Origin: Pleurotus djamor
Lineage: Eukaryota > Basidiomycota > Agaricomycetes > Agaricales > Pleurotaceae
Direction of reading: 5' to 3'
Assembly: GCA_029747585.1 (NCBI GenBank)
Contig: JAPEVF010000032.1
Coordinates: 16,266 to 80,265, forward strand
DNA length: 64,000 bases
Shown here: positions 42,000-52,459 of the stretch, piece after piece
Layout of the letters: every line of letters begins with the position of its first letter
How positions within the stretch are numbered: the first letter of the stretch is position 1
Made by a program: the position numbers and the translations under genes
The notes under the pieces: generated by a model
What the model saw: the letters and a program-made list of their open reading frames with translations, nothing else
What the model was told of the DNA's origin: nothing
The model's database searches: none

Positions 42000-43340
42000 C
42001 TATGTGACAGTTGGGTCAACGGTGACGATGACCTTGCCTCTGGCTCTTGAGGTCATCAAACGGTTGTAGCCCTCGAGGGCGTCTTCCATGGAGAACACGG
42101 AGTCAACAACACATTTCATCTCGCCTGGAGATGGGTGTGAATGCAGTCCTTCGTCGCAACATGTAAGCACCGTACCTTGTGCGATGAGCTCGCTTATTCC
42201 TTGTAGATGCGTCCGCTCCTCTCTACCACTGGCTACGCTGTGGAAAGGATGTGAAGCTACGCCAGAGAGAAACCTGAACAGATGACAACTTACACAAATT
42301 TTCGGTTTACACCTCCAAGCCAGACTGGCCGCTTGATTGCGATGGCCAGCTTGATGAAGTTGCATATCTCTTCGCCCGATGTATTGGTTGGTAAGGGCCC
42401 TAAATGAAGAAAGACCCCTTGAGGAGCAAGATACGCTGCGCAGTTGTTGTACAAGGATGGATCCACGAGGGCAGCGGCGTCGATGATGGGGTTGGGCAAA
42501 TTAGAAGTTAGATATCTGTGGAGCGGCTCCTTTGTATAGTCGATGAACTGCAAAATGAAAAGCTTTAGGTATAGTGACGCTCTCGATATGCAATCACTTC
42601 AACACACTTCATCGGCGCCCAATCGGCGCCCAGACTTCGGACTAGTTCCTCGTTTCTTGCTGAGGCACTGGCCGTAACTTTGATACCTCGAGACTTGGCC
42701 AGTTGGATAGCGAATAAACCGACAGATGTGCTTCCTCCGTTGATGAAAACGCCCTGGCCCGGTTCCAAGCAGGCATTTTTAAACAAGACTTGGTATGCAG
42801 TTTGGGCAGTAGAAGCAACCCCGGCGGCACCCGTAATGCTGATATTGGACGGACGACGGACGAGAGAGTTGTATGACACGCTAGCGTACTCTGCTAGAGT
42901 ACCTTGCTTCGTTTTGATCGCGTTTGCTACAATTCCGCGTGAAGAAGGGCTGATGCGTAGCCGTTTGCCCACTCACGAGCAGTTATGAAGCCAAATACCT
43001 CGTCACCTTCTTTTAACTCAGTGCCATTCCCATCGACTACCACTCCAGTGAAATCACATCCCGCAGGAAACGGTCTTCCGAGAACGAAATTCGGGGCAAG
43101 TCTCATCAATTTGTAGCCCCTGAGCAGCGACACGTCAATCAGTGAAGTCCTCGTTAGTTATCAAGGGATTGTTAGCCCCTACACAGGATTCAGACCAGCA
43201 GCTTGTATCTTGACTAGTACATGGTCCTTCTTCACGACAACAGGGACCGGCCAGTCGGTTTGCAGTTTAAGGGCTTCACGAGGGCGACCACGCGCAACCT
43301 GTATCCAAGCTTTTTGAGTTTTAGGAATTTGCGAAGCCAT
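42000..43340 (-). CDS. MDR-family oxidoreductase copy A, frame broken by 11-bp duplication
   Basis: Medium-chain dehydrogenase/reductase of the quinone-oxidoreductase or enoyl-reductase kind, NAD(P)H-dependent. Exons 43183-43340, 42977-43119, 42608-42926, 42294-42547, 42176-42237, 42000-42124. Seen: KAWIQVARGRPREAL, GCDFTGVVVDGNGTEL, the GroES-like barrel, GTLAEYASV, and the nucleotide-binding turn GGSTSVGLFAIQLAKSRG. In the third exon the 11-mer atcggcgccca is present twice in direct tandem (42611-42632), while copy B has it once. The extra 11 bp makes this exon 319 nt instead of 308 and shifts everything after SLGAD out of frame. All other exons and splice sites are intact, and without the duplication the protein would have 349 aa. 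Either a recent inactivation or an assembly error. No zinc-ligand set is evident. Confidence 0.75.
42611..42632. repeat. Perfect 11-bp tandem duplication in MDR copy A
   Basis: Two adjacent identical copies of atcggcgccca (42611-42621 and 42622-42632) within an exon. The paralogous position in copy B (44274-44284) has one copy. The duplication shifts the reading frame by two. Confidence 0.9.
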
Positions 43341-43644
43341 GATCGTTGGTGGATGAGAAGAATCAAGCGAACATGGTGTCGTTCCTGGTAAATCGAGCCA
43401 GAAGCAAAACGGCAAAGGACGCCCCTGACCGGGAAGGCAGGTCCCTGAAGGGTCCTCATACCTTCTTCGCGTTTTGTGTTTCTCGCACCGGCGTATCAGC
43501 AGGTAACACCAGAAGTATCCAGTTCTGCCGACGCACTTGTTACTTCGAGACCAAATTCCATGGCAGGTTAAGATAGATCAAAATTAGTCAAAGGACCAGG
43601 TATACTTGCAGAACTGACAGCGACTGTAGTCTAGGTCTCGGTCA
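43341..43644. other. Intergenic between MDR copies
   Basis: Upstream flank of copy A and downstream flank of copy B, head-to-tail. No gene or element seen. Confidence 0.45.
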
Positions 43645-44994
43645 TCATATTAGTACGGTGGGGTCAATTTTGACGATAACTTTGCCAGTGGCTCTTGAGG
43701 ACATCAAACGTTCATAGCCTTTAATGGCATCTTCCATCGAGAAGACGGAATCAACGGTCGCTTTCACAACACCTGAACTCTATTGAGACGAATTCTTGAG
43801 TAAACAGAACGTAGAGGCTCGTACCTTGGTTAATAAGGTTGCTAATGACTTCAAGATGTGCTCGTTCCTCTCTTACACCTGCGATGCTGTTTAAAAGAAG
43901 TGAGACGTCGTCAGGGTGAGAATGATAGGTTTCCGAGCTTACACAAACTTCCGGTGTTCACTACAAAGCCAGGCCGGCCGCTTCATAGCCACGGACAATT
44001 TCAGAAAGTTACCAAGTTCCTTTCCTGACATGTTCGCCGGTAACGGTCCTAGATGGACGAACACGCCGGCAGGCGCAAGGTACGCCGGACAGTTGTTGTA
44101 TAACGACGGGTCGACAAGCGCGACCGCATCAATGATAGCATCAAATTTAGGACTGGGTGGGTTGGATGTCAGATAGCTATGTAGCGGCTCCTTGGTATAG
44201 TCGATGAACTGTGAGATATTACGGTCAGTCTTAACCGTGTTTCGCAGGACTTGTAGTAACAGCAACATACTTCATCGGCGCCCATACTTTTGACTAAGCC
44301 TTCGTTCCTCGCGGATGCACTCACAGTGACTTTGATCCCTCGAGACTTCGCAAGCTGGATAGCGAACAAACCGACAGAGGTGCTACCTCCGTTAATAAAA
44401 ACACTCTGGCCCGCTTCTAGATGAGCATCCTCAAACAGAGTTTGGTACGCGGTTTGAGCGGTGAGACCAATTCCAGCAGCGCTGGTAACGCTAATGTTGG
44501 CAGGACGGCTGACGAGACAATTAAGCGGGATGATGGCATACTCTGCCAGGGTCCCCTGCTTAGATTTGATCGCGGTCTCTATTGGTCGGATATGAATACA
44601 CCATCCGATTATTAGCGAAGGGATGTTTATCTACTCACGGACGTTCATGAAGCCAAAGACGTCATCGCCTTCCTTGAGCTCGGTGCCGTTACCGTTCACT
44701 ACGACTCCGGCGAAGTCACGTCCAGCAGGGGTAGGCCTCCCGGCAGCAAAATTAGGAGCAAGCTTCATTAGTTTGTAGTCTCTGATTGTATTCGTAGTTA
44801 GCTAACCACTTCCGCAGAGATTCTAAGACTTCGTACATTGGATTCAAGGCTGCGGCTTGAATTCTGACTAGAACATGGTCCTTCTTGATGTCCGTTGGGA
44901 CTGGCCAGTCAGTTTTGAGACTGAGAGCTTTGGAGGGGTGTCCGCGGGCAACTTCAATCCATGCTTTCTGGACTTTGGGAGTTTGAGACGACAT
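43645..44994 (-). CDS. MDR-family oxidoreductase copy B
   Basis: Intact tandem paralogue of the preceding gene: exons 44837-44994, 44639-44781, 44271-44578, 43943-44208, 43825-43886, 43645-43772, exactly 354 aa. The layout of MDR enzymes is visible: GroES-like N-terminal half with VQKAWIEVARGHPSKALSL, GRDFAGVVVNGNGTELKEGDDVFGF, GTLAEYAIIP, then the Rossmann half with GGSTSVGLFAIQLAKSRGIKV, GADEFIDYTKEPL, GVFVHLGPLP and the closing MEDAIKGYERLMSSRATGKV, the usual end of quinone-oxidoreductase-like enzymes. All six exon borders coincide with those of copy A, so duplication followed the intron layout. The substrate is unknown; no tyrosine or cysteine set typical of zinc alcohol dehydrogenases is seen. 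Divergent from exportin-1. Confidence 0.87.
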
Positions 44995-45320
44995 GTCGAT
45001 TGATTAGAGTAGATATTTGAGAAGTGATGTAGACATACTTTCAGCAACACATCACTTTTATACTGATACCCAGTTTCGAGTGACTAAATGTGCTGATGGG
45101 ATTGTCGCAAGTGGGCGTACCGTGTTGCCAGATGGTCGTGTAAATGTAAGCCCTAACCTTAGATTAAGGTGAGGTACGTGGGAAAGATGAGAGGGACTTG
45201 TGTTTCTCGTCAGAAGAAGTGACTGGGACGCCCTCTGCCCAATATCAACCTTTCTCATCCTAACCTCCATCATCCCCACCGCTCTACACTACTCATCGTC
45301 CTCTAATTTTTCCGCTCACA
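44995..45320. promoter_or_regulatory. Divergent promoter region, MDR copy B / exportin-1
   Basis: 326 bp between divergent ATGs at 44994 and 45321. CT-rich before the exportin start. No clear TATA box. Shared promoter inferred from orientation only. Confidence 0.35.
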
Positions 45321-48300
45321 ATGGAGGCGCGTTCGCTTCCAACAAGTCAATGTTATCTGGTTCTAACTTTGTTCATCCATCTAGGGTCTCCTCAACTTTG
45401 CGGTCGAATTCGATGCCGGTCTCATGGACAAGGTCGTCATGGCCTTCTACACAGGATCAGGCCAGGAGGTAAAGTAATACCGCGTCGTCTGCGCTTAGAT
45501 GAACCTGATCGGCTATCTCATCTCTCGCGGTTATAGCAACAAATGGCACAACAAGTCCTCACCCAGTTTCAGGAACACCCCGATGCATGGACTCGTGTTC
45601 CAGATGTACTAGAGAAGTCTTCGTTTCCTCAGTCTAAGGTGATTCCGTGTCGTCTTCTCGCATCGATCCTTTGATTTACGGGCTGTTGCCACCAGTATAT
45701 CGCATTACAAATCCTTGAAAAACTCATCAATACGCGCTGGAAGTCATTGCCGGATGGACAGAGACAAGGCGCGTTGAACTCCGCTGACAGACTCGAATAA
45801 GACCCCCTCATCTCCGACGTGTTTATAGGCATCCGCAACTTCATCGTTGGGTTGACAGTCAAGGTCGCTTCGGACGACGTGACGATGCGAAAGGAGAAGA
45901 CGTATCTCAACAAGCTTAATCTCGCGCTCATTCAAGTATATTTTCTTTTCCCATCCACGGAGCTACCGCTCATCAATGTATCCAGGTCCTGAAACAAGAG
46001 TGGCCTCACAACTGGCCAACTTTCATCACCGAACTCGTGGAGTCATCCAAAACCAATTTATCCCTCTGCGAAAACAATATGATCATCCTCAAACTCCTTT
46101 CAGAAGAAATCTTTGATTTCTCCGCTGAGCAGATGACTCAGGCCAAAATCAAGCACCTGAAGAACCAAATGTGCGGAGAATTCTCTGAAATCTTCAAACT
46201 TTGCTCGGAAGTCCTTGAAGAAGCCCAGAAACCATCTTTGATCAGAGCTACTCTCGAAACATTACTTCGGTTCCTTAACTGGATCCCCCTTGGTTATATC
46301 TTCGAAACTTCCGTTATCGACCTCCTGCTAAACCGAGTGAGCATCTTGGGACCTATTACGCGTTTCGTTGAATGCTAACATCTATCCTTTTAGTTCCTTG
46401 AGGCTTCCGAGTTCCGTAATATCACTCTCAAGTGTCTTGCAGAGATTGCGGCACTCAATGTCGGACCCGAATACGATCCCAAATTCGTCATTCTGTTTGC
46501 CATGGTCATGACGTCGATCAACAAGATGATTCCCCCAAGCACCAACATCGCCCAAGCTTACGATAACGCTGGGGATGCCGGACAAGAGCTTGTTCTCAAC
46601 CTTTCCCTCTTCTTGTCCAACTTCCTTTCCAACCACCTACGCGCTGTTGAGAGCGAACAGAACCGCGACGTCCTCCTCAACGCTCACTTGTACATGGTCA
46701 AAATCTCACAAGTTGACGAGCGTGAAATATTCAAGATTTGCTTGGAATATTGGTTGAAGCTCGTGACGGAATTGTATGATGAAATCCAGAGCTTGCCCAT
46801 TGGCGACTCTGGGTTATTGATGGGTCTGAGCTTGGGAGGAGGGAGCAATTCCGTGTTGAATGGCATGTCGCTCAGGAAGAATATATACAGCGACGTTTTG
46901 TCCAACCTTCGTTTGGTCGTCATTGAACGCATGGTTAAGCCCGAAGAGGTAAGCCCCAACATTTTATCAGTCGGTCCAAACATGGTGCGATCCTCCACTT
47001 TCTATCCAGGTTCTCATTGTTGAGAATGAGGAAGGCGAGATTGTCCGAGAATTCATGAAGGAGAGCGACACCATTGTGCTTTACAAGTCGATGAGAGAGC
47101 TGCTCGTCTTTTTGACCCATTTAGACGTTATAGACACTGAGACCATCATGACTGAGAAGCTCGCCAAGCAAGTCGATGGCTCAGAGTGGTCATGGAACAA
47201 TTTGAACACACTTTGCTGGGCTATTGGTTCGATATCCGGTGCTATGAGTATGTTTGCCGCCCTTCGACCATTTATCAATGCACAACTGACTTTGGTTAGA
47301 TGAGGAAACGGAGAAACGGTTCCTTGTGACTGTCATCAAGGACTTGCTCGGTCTTTGCGAAATCAAACGAGGAAAAGACAACAAGGCAGTCGTCGCGTCT
47401 GATATCATGTACATTGTCGGACAATATCCTCGATTCCTCAAGGCACACTGGAAATTCCTCAAAACTGTTGTCAACAAACTCTTCGAGTTCATGCACGAGA
47501 CACATGAGGGTATGTTGTTTATTCTAACCGTCCCCCGCGATTATTAATCTCCGTTTAGGCGTTCAAGATATGGCTTGCGATACGTTCATCAAGATCGCCC
47601 AGAAATGTCGAAGACACTTCGTTATGCAACAATCAGGGGAAGCCGAACCATTCGTCGACGAAATCTTGCGGTTGCTCCACCGCATCACAGTCGACCTCTC
47701 TCCGCAACAGGTACGACGTTTCCCGTTTTACGACCTTCGTATCTAATGCCTATGTTGTTCAGGTGCATACCTTCTACGAGGCTGTTGGGTACATGATTTC
47801 AGCACAACCGAATAAACCCCAGCAAGAGAGACTTATTGCTAAATTAATGGAACTCCCCAATAACGCTGTATGTGGTCTCTTTTCCTGGTTTTGGTCCTTT
47901 GCTCAACTGTCGCATCAGTGGGATTCTTTGATGCAGCAAGCAGCTCAAAGCATGGATGTCCTTTCTAGCCCGGATAACATCAAAATCCTATCGAATGTCC
48001 TGAAGACCAATGTCTCTGCGTGCACGTCTATTGGAAGTCTGTATCTTCCCCAAATCGGCAGGATATTCCTCGACATGTTGGGCTTGTATAAGGCCGTTAG
48101 TGGCATTATCAGTGAGACTGTCGTCAAAGAAGGTATACGCTTACTTNTATGTTTCATANCACTCTTTCTAACGGACTAACGGACGTACATCTAGGCCTGA
48201 TTGCCACCAAGACACCAAAAGTGCGACAACTTCGAACGGTCAAAAAAGAAATCCTGCGGTTGATGGAGACCTACATCAAGAAGGCGGAGGACCTCGAAGC

Positions 48301-49448
48301 GGTCAACTCCAATTTCATCCCACCGTTGTTGGACGCTATCCTTGGTGACTACAACAGAAATGTTCCCGCCGCTCGAGACGCCGAAGTCTTGAACGTTATG
48401 GCGACCATTACAAGTCGCCTCGGTGTAAGTGACTTCGTCCCGTTCCCCAAACCGTCTGCCTCATAAGACATGTAACTTTTCTAGCCACTATTGACCCCCC
48501 AAGTGCCCGCCATCCTCGACGCCGTTTTCGAACCAACACTAAACATGATCAACCAAGACTTCTCAGAATTCCCCGAACATCGTGTTGGCTTCTTCAAGCT
48601 CCTCCGTGCCATTAACCTCCACTGTTTCCCTGGTGTGTCTTTATTCCTCTACATATCTTGCCGTTTTGTTTACCTCCTCTCCAGCCCTATTAACCATCCC
48701 GCCCCAGCAATTCAAACTTTTCATGGACAGCATCATCTGGGCTATCAAGCATACTATGCGAGATATCGCTGATATGGGATTGAATCGTCAGTCACGATTG
48801 TCAACTTCCTTACTCCCAATCCTCTAACCCACTTCGACAGTCTGCCTCGAAGTTGTAAACAATTTTGCCGGAGCCGCTGACCCTGAAGTTAGCAACGCCT
48901 TCTTCTCGCAATTCTTCTTGAGTATCCTGCAGGATATCTTCTTCGTCCTTACGGATACAGATCACAAGAGTGGATTTAAGCTTCAAAGCGTGCTTCTGGC
49001 CCGAATGTTCCAACTTGTTGAGACAGGAGCTTTGACATCTCCNCTCTTTGACCCGGCCGCCGCATCCGATCCGAGTGCCACAAATGCCATGTTCCTGCGG
49101 GAATACAGCGCGAACTTGCTCCATGGCGCATTCCCCCATGTCCANCCGTACGTTCACATCCGTGCAGAACCTTATGTCCCTTCGAGCTTATGTTTATTCC
49201 CTAGGGTCCAAATACAAGTCTTCGTGAATGGATTGTTCGAGCATAACAATGACATTAACCGGTTCAAGCTCACCCTTCGTGACTTCCTCATCCAACTCAA
49301 GGAGTTCTCCGGTGATAACGCCGAGTTGTTCTTGGAAGAGAAGGAGGCAGAGGCTTTGCAGAAGGCTGAAGCCGAACGTGAGGCAGCTGCTCGTATCCCC
49401 GGCATGCTCAAACCGTCACAAATCGAAGACAGAGACGAGGATATATGA
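45321..49448 (+). CDS. XPO1: Exportin-1 / CRM1 nuclear export receptor
   Basis: Karyopherin that carries leucine-rich-NES cargo out of the nucleus with Ran-GTP. Seventeen exons: 45321-45326, 45385-45468, 45537-45638, 45696-45768, 45829-45935, 45986-46336, 46394-46948, 47010-47247, 47300-47509, 47559-47710, 47763-47867, 47919-48132, 48195-48424, 48485-48632, 48685-48786, 48841-49147, 49205-49448; total 1075 aa, as in other CRM1 proteins. Seen: [42 protein letters not shown], the NES-groove helices with [36 protein letters not shown], and the acidic C-terminal tail EDRDEDI. The groove cysteine equivalent to human Cys528 is present (residue about 525), predicting leptomycin B sensitivity. The first coding exon is ATGGAG only. 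Introns one and four begin GCGCGT rather than GT; phase and length (58 and 60 nt) support them. Confidence 0.96.
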
Positions 49449-49765
49449 TCTATGTTACGCGTTCCTTGACGTCTTCANNNTNNNATNTNGTATTTGTATT
49501 TTCATTGTCAACCTCCCACTAATGTCGCCAGCCTTACGGCGTGTCGCTCTTCCGGTCTTCGTTTGCTATCGATACAGACTCGGCTTTTGGTGATCCTCCT
49601 TGTACTACTAGCGTCGTTATGTATTGTATTAGAAGGCATTGATTTAATTCTATCGCTCCGTTGAGACGGAGATCAATGATAATAGCACGATTATCAACTC
49701 GGCTGCCCCGATTACGTTGATCTCGATTATTTTACATACTGGTTTGCTGTTCGACACTCACCTCC
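49449..49765. other. Intergenic with small hairpin
   Basis: Between exportin-1 and Tma20 (both plus). A perfect 6-bp hairpin CTCCGT-tgag-ACGGAG lies near 49656-49671; it may be part of the 3' UTR. No gene seen. Confidence 0.4.
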
Positions 49766-50618
49766 ATGTTCAAAAAGTATGCGAGATGAAAAACATGACC
49801 ATTCTTCATGGCTTGTGGTGCTAATGATGAACTGTAGGTTCCAACCATCCACGGATATTGCTGGCCATACGCCAGTGAAGACGTCCGTCCAACGATCCAT
49901 CCGATCGTCCGTCTTATCGCAGTGGAAGATCGAGCCAGAGACCCTCGAGGCGATATGGCCCAAGAAGGAGGGGCTCGTCCACGTAAAATGGTCGGTGGAT
50001 GCAATGAACCTTGATGGTGGATCGACTAACAAATCATATCACATAGCAGAGAGCATGTGTCGATTTACACGGTCAACGGAGAACCTCTGATGTTCCAGCA
50101 CTTTGATGGACCCTTCTACCCAACTCTGCGAGTCATACACAAATGTACGTCATATGCTTTCCACTTCGTTATCTCTTCGTTTTCGGTGGCAATCTGTAGC
50201 AGAATGCGGGGGCGTGGTGGATTTAACTACACCCCGCACTTAGACGTCGTTTAACTGAGTTTGCCATTGCAAAGACGCTCGCTAACTGGTTCAATTCGAC
50301 TGCGCTTGCGTTGTTTTCGTTACAGATCCATACATTCTTCCTATGGTCAAGGTGGATCGAGGCGCGATACGATTTCTCCTTGGGGGAGCGCATATGATGT
50401 GCCCTGGGTTCACGTCCAAGGGAGGGTATTTGCCTCCGCCTGAAGAAGCCCTCCCGGCTGGGACGCCTGTCACCATCCATGCCGAGGGAAAGGAGCACGC
50501 TGTGGGTTTGGGTGTTACAAAGCTGGGTACGGAAGACATCCGAAAGGTAAACAAGGGGGTTGGAGTCGAGGTGGTAGCCTATCTCGGGGATGACTTGTGG
50601 GCATTGAAGACCCTGTGA
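49766..50618 (+). CDS. TMA20: Translation-machinery-associated protein 20 / MCT-1 (PUA domain)
   Basis: Ribosome-associated factor that works with Tma22/DENR in recycling of 40S subunits and re-initiation. Four exons, 49766-49776, 49838-49990, 50047-50144, 50326-50618, give 184 aa, the usual size of MCT-1. The N-terminal domain carries MFKKFQP, VKTSVQRSIRSSVLSQW, WPKKEGLVHVKCREHVSIYTVNGEPLMF and GPFYPTLRVIHKYPYILP; the PUA domain (about residues 95-170) carries VDRGAIRFLLGGAHMMCPG and AEGKEHAVGLGVTKL, then EDIRKVNKGVGVEVV. The first coding exon is 11 nt long and holds only the start and three more codons in part; it was accepted because MFKKF is the conserved start of the family and the phase fits exactly. 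Confidence 0.94.
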
Positions 50619-50989
50619 AATTGAAAGCAGTACACAAGCTGTAGCGCTCTCGAATGGGAATCTTCCAAAGAAGAACTTTTATAACCTTTTCATTCTTGAT
50701 AACTTCGTGGGATCCACCCTCGATGATGATGACTATAATGAGGAGATCGCACCCCAAAACATGTCTGTCTCGAGTCTGTGTGACTGGATTTTCATTTTCG
50801 GACAATATAGCACATGGATTGGGGGTAACCCCGCAGCTTCGGGGGATTAAACTTTCAGTGATACGTTGCTAACGCCGCTCCGTTGTTGAGTTTGTGAGTC
50901 TAAGGGGGCTGCACAGGAGTCTGTTTGGCCATGCTTGCTTCGGGTGACAAGGTTCTGCCTGCAGTTTACCTCTTGCTTCGCAGAACCAA
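50619..50989. other. Intergenic between Tma20 and SRR1-like genes
   Basis: No gene seen; 3' flank of Tma20 and promoter of the next plus-strand gene. Confidence 0.4.
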
Positions 50990-52197
50990 ATGGCTCCGTC
51001 AGGCAACGAGGAACCAGCCTTTCGATACTCAAACTTTATGACTCCTTCACACAAAAAACGACGGAGGCGTAAACCCTTCGAACAGACTCATTCACCATCA
51101 ACAGCGTTGCAACGTGTCTTGACGGAGTTTGACACTGATGACTTGGCTTGGTTTGTGCAATCTAAATGTCTGTGTCATTTTTTCTCTCGTTACTTCCTTC
51201 TGGCCGTATGATAACGATTCAGGGCTGAAATACAGGCGTACTAATGAATGGCCTGTCCTCGAGCCAAATTACCTCACCGGATGTCGTTTGTCTTGGCCTG
51301 GGTAGTCCATCATCCTCTCGTGATGCCCTCGCGCAATTGGCGTTTCTCCTGCGAATGTGCGAGTGCCTAAACATCGTACGTTATCAATGTCTGGTTCATT
51401 GTCATACCCGTGTATATTTACGGCGTCAAATCACAATCAGAACTACTCCAATGTTTCCCTATATGATCCTGTGTTCACGGATGCAGACGTGGCTATCTTC
51501 GCCGAACATGGGCTCAAGGTACTATCGGAGAATAAAGTATGTTCTTTCTCACTTGGCCTTTTTGATTTGGATTCCCGGACGTCCGGGATCCCTGACCCAT
51601 CATATTTTTCGCGGCTTAGAATGGAAATTACCCAGTAGAGCGACCTACAGTGTTCTACATGCCTCATTGTGATATGAGCTTGTATGAAAGTGTTCTTCGA
51701 GCGAATTGGTCCCGCGAGCGTCTCGCCAGCGTAATCTTCATTGCGAACAGCTTCTCTGATTATATCGAGAAGTCAGTACACCCTGTGTTACCCTATCCTC
51801 TCTGTTCCAGCGCTGATCACTGTGTGGTGTCCCCTTTCTGTAGTAAACCGAGAAGGCAACTGGAGAATGATGCCCCATATCTCCTAAGAATAGGTGATGA
51901 CGGATCCCTTTCCGTGTTGTATTTTTTGTTCATTGATTGCGTGGATTTTTCTATGGGTCCTCGTGTTGCTCTTGATCCATGATCTTCCATTCCCTGTGTA
52001 TCGGTCGGTCCTCTACAGCTCCCTTCCTAATGTGTCATGCAATCCCTGGATCAGAGTCCCGGCCAACGGCATTCAACAATACCTCGGTTCAGTTCATCCC
52101 CCCGGACTCAATGCCAGAATCCACTTGGTTCACGGAGTTGACAGAAGTAGCCGTTGCATCCGGGGCAACTTCTCCGCGGCTGCAAGCCCAATCGTAG
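50990..52197 (+). CDS. SRR1-like domain protein
   Basis: Six exons (50990-51167, 51236-51375, 51441-51536, 51620-51771, 51844-51893, 52055-52197), 252 aa. After a basic N-terminal stretch (KKRRRRKPF) comes the SRR1-like domain: DVVCLGLGSPSSSRDALAQLA, a Gly-rich nucleotide-binding-like loop, VSLYDPVFTDADVAIF, GLKVLSENK, YPVERPTVFYMPHCDMSLYE, and LLRANWS-like LRANWSRERLASVIFIANSF. SRR1 proteins are linked to haem biosynthesis regulation and the circadian clock in other eukaryotes (yeast Ber1, plant SRR1); the biochemical activity is not settled. Intron five is unusually long (161 nt), and the terminal exon FNNTSVQFIPP was joined because the family ends in a similar FN-rich stretch and the phase is right, so that last join is less certain. 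Confidence 0.82.
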
Positions 52198-52459
52198 ACC
52201 ATGGGTATTTTCGGCCGAGGTCGGAGCATATCGGAACAGACCGTAGAACGGTCCTAGTGTGCAAGATAGGGCGACAAGCAATCCCATTAGACTATGGATA
52301 GGTAGTAAACATGTGGCATCAAGTAGACCGCAGCGCAGATGAGGTGAAATGGCATGGAGTGAAAGGACAAAATGATGGGTAACAGCCTAAGTGCACAACG
52401 AAATATTGCAAAGGAGAGTCATGTGTCAGACAGGGGAAGGGATGACGGGCAACGAGTAA
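52198..52459. other. Convergent intergenic region
   Basis: 3' flanks of the SRR1-like gene and of the minus-strand acidic protein gene. Nothing else seen. Confidence 0.4.
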
